NCBI GenBank assembly: GCA_024235135.1
Contig: JACKMZ010000008.1
Location: forward strand, 108,735-172,734
Reading direction: 5' to 3'
From: Gammaproteobacteria bacterium
Lineage (GTDB): Bacteria > Pseudomonadota > Gammaproteobacteria > Competibacterales > Competibacteraceae
DNA: 64,000 nt
The notes under the pieces were generated by a model. The model made no database searches. It had not been told where the DNA came from and saw nothing but the letters and a program-made list of their open reading frames with translations. This document shows positions 60,971 to 64,000 of the stretch, piece by piece (position 1 is the stretch's first letter; every line of letters starts with the position of its first letter). A program made the position numbers and the translations under genes.

Positions 60971-62173
60971 CTATTTCCCGCCCGACCACAAGGCCGAACA
61001 ATACTTGCCGATCAGGCGCAGGGGCCGCAGCAGAAAATAGAGGGGAAACAGAGGGACGGGAAGTGGCATGGCGAGGAAGTCGGCCGGACGGGGCCAATAC
61101 ACGGGTTCCAGAATGGCGCGCAGTTTGCCCCGCCAACCGGGCGCCAAGCGAATAAGCAAATAGATATCCGCCAATCGCGACCGTCTCGAAGTCTGATCCG
61201 ACTGACGGGCACGGCGAAGCAACCCGTCGTAAATCAGTCCGGCCTGGGCCGGAATGCGCCGGCGCTCGTCGAGACGGGAACGAACGGCGTCGGGTAGCGG
61301 GCTGTCGAGCAACTCGTGGGTTATCCACAAACCCAACATCAATCGCCGGCGATTGTTCAGGCTGGCGCTCTCTTCGAGAATCGCGTTCCAGTCCAGATCG
61401 CGGTGCCGCTGAAGAAAGCCCGCGATGTCGCTGATCCAGGTCAACTGGGTCCAGTGGTTCTCCTGGCCGTGATAACACAGGTACTGAATCATGTCCTGCG
61501 GGGCCAGGGTAGGAAATTCATAGGGCGGCGCCACCAGCGTGCGTCGATTGTGCGCGATCCGCTGGAAGGAGAGGGGTAGATCCTGAAACCGATTGGCGAA
61601 ATTCCAATGCAGATCCAGATTGACCCTCCTCTCCTCGTGGAGGAAGTGAAAGCCGTGCGACACTTTCCGGTAAGCTTTGATCTGCGCGGTATTCAAGCCC
61701 AGGGCGTCCAGTTCCGAACGGAATCCTTGCTCGGTCAACAGGTTCATGGCCTTATCGACCTGCTCGGGAGCGACGATCATATCCAGATCGCCACTAGGCC
61801 GCAGCTCCGGGGGATCGTAGAGTTCGCCGGCCAGGACCAACCCTTTGAACGGTATGGCTAGGATGCCCTGAGCTTGGAAGCTTTTCAGAATAGCGTCCAA
61901 CTCCATGCTAAGTAGCATGTTGAATTGAATGTTCGCCAGGAAATGCCGGTGCAGATCGGCGAGCACGGTGGCCGGGATACGTTCGTCACGAAGACCGTGC
62001 AGACAGCGATAGGCCAACGCCGCGACCCGATGTGTCGCCGCCAGTCGCTGGCAGCGTGGCCAATCGATCCGCGCCGCGAGCAGGCGCCTGAGCCGTTCGG
62101 ACTCGTTTGGATTCCAAGCGGTGCGGACACAGGACAACAGCAAATTCAATTCGGGATCGGGGATGGCTTTCAT
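60971..62173 (-). CDS. Nucleotidyltransferase-fold protein (NTP_transf_5)
   Basis: 400 residues. The nucleotidyltransferase core lies at about 90-190: AIPFKGLVLAGELY, the metal-binding segment RPSGDLDMIV, and VNLDLHWNF. The rest is helical. Proteins of this kind occur in exopolysaccharide and lasso-peptide gene groups and singly; no such partners are here. Substrate unknown. Divergent from dxs. Confidence 0.85.
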   Translation of the reverse strand: MKAIPDPELNLLLSCVRTAWNPNESERLRRLLAARIDWPRCQRLAATHRVAALAYRCLHGLRDERIPATVLADLHRHFLANIQFNMLLSMELDAILKSFQAQGILAIPFKGLVLAGELYDPPELRPSGDLDMIVAPEQVDKAMNLLTEQGFRSELDALGLNTAQIKAYRKVSHGFHFLHEERRVNLDLHWNFANRFQDLPLSFQRIAHNRRTLVAPPYEFPTLAPQDMIQYLCYHGQENHWTQLTWISDIAGFLQRHRDLDWNAILEESASLNNRRRLMLGLWITHELLDSPLPDAVRSRLDERRRIPAQAGLIYDGLLRRARQSDQTSRRSRLADIYLLIRLAPGWRGKLRAILEPVYWPRPADFLAMPLPVPLFPLYFLLRPLRLIGKYCSALWSGGK

Positions 62174-62310
62174 GTCGATTTCAGAACCCGCTGGAGCGCG
62201 TTGTCGATCCCCGGAATGTGCGCCGTGAGTGGTTTCTCCCTTTCTTGCAACCCTCAGCCAAGCAACCCATAATCACATTCTTAATTTTTATACCGAGACC
62301 ACAGGCTGAC

Positions 62311-64000
62311 ATGAGCACTGGGCTATTCCCACTCCTGGAGACGATTAACGTCCCGGCTGATCTGCGTAAACTTCCGGAATCCAAGTTGGACCCCCTGGCG
62401 GATGAGTTACGCGAGTTCATCATCCAATCCGTAGCCAAGACCGGCGGGCATTTCGCCGCCAATTTGGGTACGGTGGAACTGACTATCGCGCTGCATTACG
62501 TGTTCAACACGCCGGAAGATCGTCTGGTCTGGGATGTCGGCCATCAGACTTATCCTCACAAGGTTCTCACTGGCCGTCGCCATCGCATGCCGACGCTGCG
62601 TCGCAAGGGCGGCATCGCCGGCTTTCCCAAGCGCGAGGAAAGCGCCTACGATACTTTCGGCGTCGGTCATTCCAGTACCTCCATCAGCGCCGCGCTCGGC
62701 ATGGCGATCGCCGCCGAACGCGCCGGCAGCGAACGAAAAGTCGTGGCCATCATAGGCGATGGCGCCATGACGGCGGGCATGGCTTTCGAGGCGCTCAACA
62801 ACGCGGGCGACTTGAAGGCCAATCTGCTGGTCATTCTGAACGACAATGATATGTCCATCTCCCCCAATGTGGGGGCTTTGTCTACCCATCTGACCAAGTT
62901 GCTGTCGGGGCGTATCCTGACCACCGTGCGCGAGGGCGGCAAGAAGGTGCTCAGCCACATGCCGACGCCGATGTGGGAAATCGCCCGCCGCGCCGAGGAA
63001 CACGTCAAAGGTCTGGTCATGCCGGGTACGCTGTTCGAGGAAATGGGTTTCAATTATTTCGGCCCCGTGGACGGCCATGATCTGCCTACCCTCTTGGAGA
63101 CCCTGCACAATCTCAAGGCGATCAAGGGACCGCGTTTATTGCATATCGTTACCCGTAAAGGCAAGGGCTACAAGCTGGCCGAGGAGGGACCGGTCACTTA
63201 TCACGCCGTCAGCGTTTTCGATCCCGCCCGAGGGATGTTGCCGAGCAAAGGCGACAGCGGTCCCACTTACACGCAGATTTTCGGTGATTGGCTGTGCGAT
63301 ATGGCGGAGCGGGACGAGCGCCTGATGGCCATTACCCCGGCGATGCGCGAGGGATCGGGCATGGTCCCGTTCTCCCAACGCTTTCCCAACCGCTATTTCG
63401 ATGTCGCCATCGCCGAGCAGCACAGCGTGACCCTGGCCGCTGGCATGGCTTGCGACGGTCTCAAGCCGGTGGTGGCGATCTACTCGACTTTTTTGCAGCG
63501 CGCCTACGATCAACTGATTCACGACGTCGCCCTGCAAAATCTGCCCGTGCTGTTCGCCGTGGACCGTGCCGGCCTGGTCGGTCCGGATGGGCCAACCCAC
63601 GCGGGAAGCTTCGATTATTCCTATCTGCGTTGCATCCCCAACATGGTGGTCATGGCGCCGGCCGACGAGAACGAGTGTCGGCAGATGTTGTATACCGGTT
63701 TCCAACTCGATCAGCCCAGCGTTGTGCGCTATCCCCGTGGCAAGGGCCCGGGCGTGGCCGTACAGAAGGATATGCAGGCGCTGCCGGTGGGCAAGGCGGA
63801 ACTGCGTCGCCGTGGCAAGGGGCTCGCGATTTTGGCTTTCGGCAGTCTGGTCGGCGTGGCCGAGTCGGTTGCCGAGAAGGTCAACGCGACCGTCGTTAAC
63901 ATGCGCTTCGTCAAACCATTGGATGAAGAGATGGTGGTGCGCGTGGCCAAGGAACACGAGCGGCTGGTCACCTTGGAAGAGAATGCCGTTGCCGGTGGCG
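62311..64000 (+). CDS. dxs: 1-deoxy-D-xylulose-5-phosphate synthase, C-terminus cut by window end
   Basis: 563 residues visible from the ATG at 62311 (MSTGLFPLLETINVPADL); about 60-80 C-terminal residues are missing at the right edge. First enzyme of the MEP isoprenoid pathway: pyruvate + glyceraldehyde 3-phosphate to DXP. N-terminal thiamine diphosphate part: LVWDVGHQTYPHKVLTGRR, GDGAMTAGMAFEALNN. Transketolase pyrimidine domain: DVAIAEQHSVTLAAGMA with the active Glu, and HDVALQNLPVLFAVDRAGLV. Divergent from the nucleotidyltransferase gene. Confidence 0.96.
   Translation, partial: MSTGLFPLLETINVPADLRKLPESKLDPLADELREFIIQSVAKTGGHFAANLGTVELTIALHYVFNTPEDRLVWDVGHQTYPHKVLTGRRHRMPTLRRKGGIAGFPKREESAYDTFGVGHSSTSISAALGMAIAAERAGSERKVVAIIGDGAMTAGMAFEALNNAGDLKANLLVILNDNDMSISPNVGALSTHLTKLLSGRILTTVREGGKKVLSHMPTPMWEIARRAEEHVKGLVMPGTLFEEMGFNYFGPVDGHDLPTLLETLHNLKAIKGPRLLHIVTRKGKGYKLAEEGPVTYHAVSVFDPARGMLPSKGDSGPTYTQIFGDWLCDMAERDERLMAITPAMREGSGMVPFSQRFPNRYFDVAIAEQHSVTLAAGMACDGLKPVVAIYSTFLQRAYDQLIHDVALQNLPVLFAVDRAGLVGPDGPTHAGSFDYSYLRCIPNMVVMAPADENECRQMLYTGFQLDQPSVVRYPRGKGPGVAVQKDMQALPVGKAELRRRGKGLAILAFGSLVGVAESVAEKVNATVVNMRFVKPLDEEMVVRVAKEHERLVTLEENAVAGG

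Noticed and set aside
1..64000. CRISPR arrays, tRNA, rRNA, integrase or toxin-antitoxin pairs
   Set aside because: No short regularly spaced repeats, no cloverleaf or rRNA-like sequence and no recognisable integrase or toxin gene were seen.

Overview
The window is GC-rich DNA with gammaproteobacterial-type genes and no rRNA, tRNA or CRISPR array that I can see. Taxonomy cannot be proved from it. It combines a nif cluster, a complete methylmalonyl-CoA mutase with its GTPase chaperone, a sodium-pumping methylmalonyl-CoA decarboxylase operon, two GTP-type PEP carboxykinases, a malic enzyme and a malyl-CoA lyase. This suits a carbon-storing or C1/propionate-cycling gammaproteobacterium; a Competibacter-like or methanotroph-like lineage is my guess.

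Layout. 1-6 kb: a truncated DUF533 gene, two doubtful small ORFs, a LysR regulator divergent from threonine deaminase (ilvA), then L-serine deaminase (sdaA). 4.9-10.4 kb (minus): meaB, mutB, mutA. 10.4-17 kb (plus): nif genes nifF-nifE-nifN-nifX-DUF269-fdxB plus two uncharacterised genes, preceded by a sigma-54 promoter and a NifA-type upstream site. A probable relic of an IS200/IS605 TnpB element ends this part. 17-31 kb: two pckG genes in the same orientation, identical over about 1.9 kb as far as I compared them, enclose ptsP, a small XRE regulator and a six-gene hydrogenase-4-like operon (hyfB,C,E,F,G,I). The large subunit of that operon has lost all four Ni-Fe cysteines. 31-34 kb (minus): a small heat-shock gene with a sigma-32-like promoter, and cbpA-cbpM. 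34-41 kb (plus): a large helical-repeat protein, a zinc metallopeptidase and a ybhG-ybhF exporter pair without permeases. 41-49 kb: maeB, a PLDc_N peptide, a hotdog thioesterase, a moxR-DUF4381-VWA operon, malyl-CoA lyase and an alpha/beta hydrolase. 49.6-53.6 kb: mmdA-mmdD-mmdC-mmdB ending in a strong terminator. 53.7-64 kb: an acyltransferase, a metallophosphoesterase-like protein, LtrA, an SDR/AraC divergent pair, a thioredoxin-fold protein, a nucleotidyltransferase-fold protein and dxs, cut by the window end.

How the parts may work together (inference). MutAB-MeaB interconverts succinyl-CoA and methylmalonyl-CoA, and the Mmd complex decarboxylates methylmalonyl-CoA to propionyl-CoA while exporting sodium. 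PEP carboxykinase and malic enzyme connect C4 acids with PEP and pyruvate. NifF and FdxB are low-potential electron carriers for nitrogenase. The hyf-like complex is probably an ion-pumping oxidoreductase rather than a hydrogenase. Nitrogenase structural genes (nifHDK) and the methylmalonyl-CoA epimerase are not in the window.
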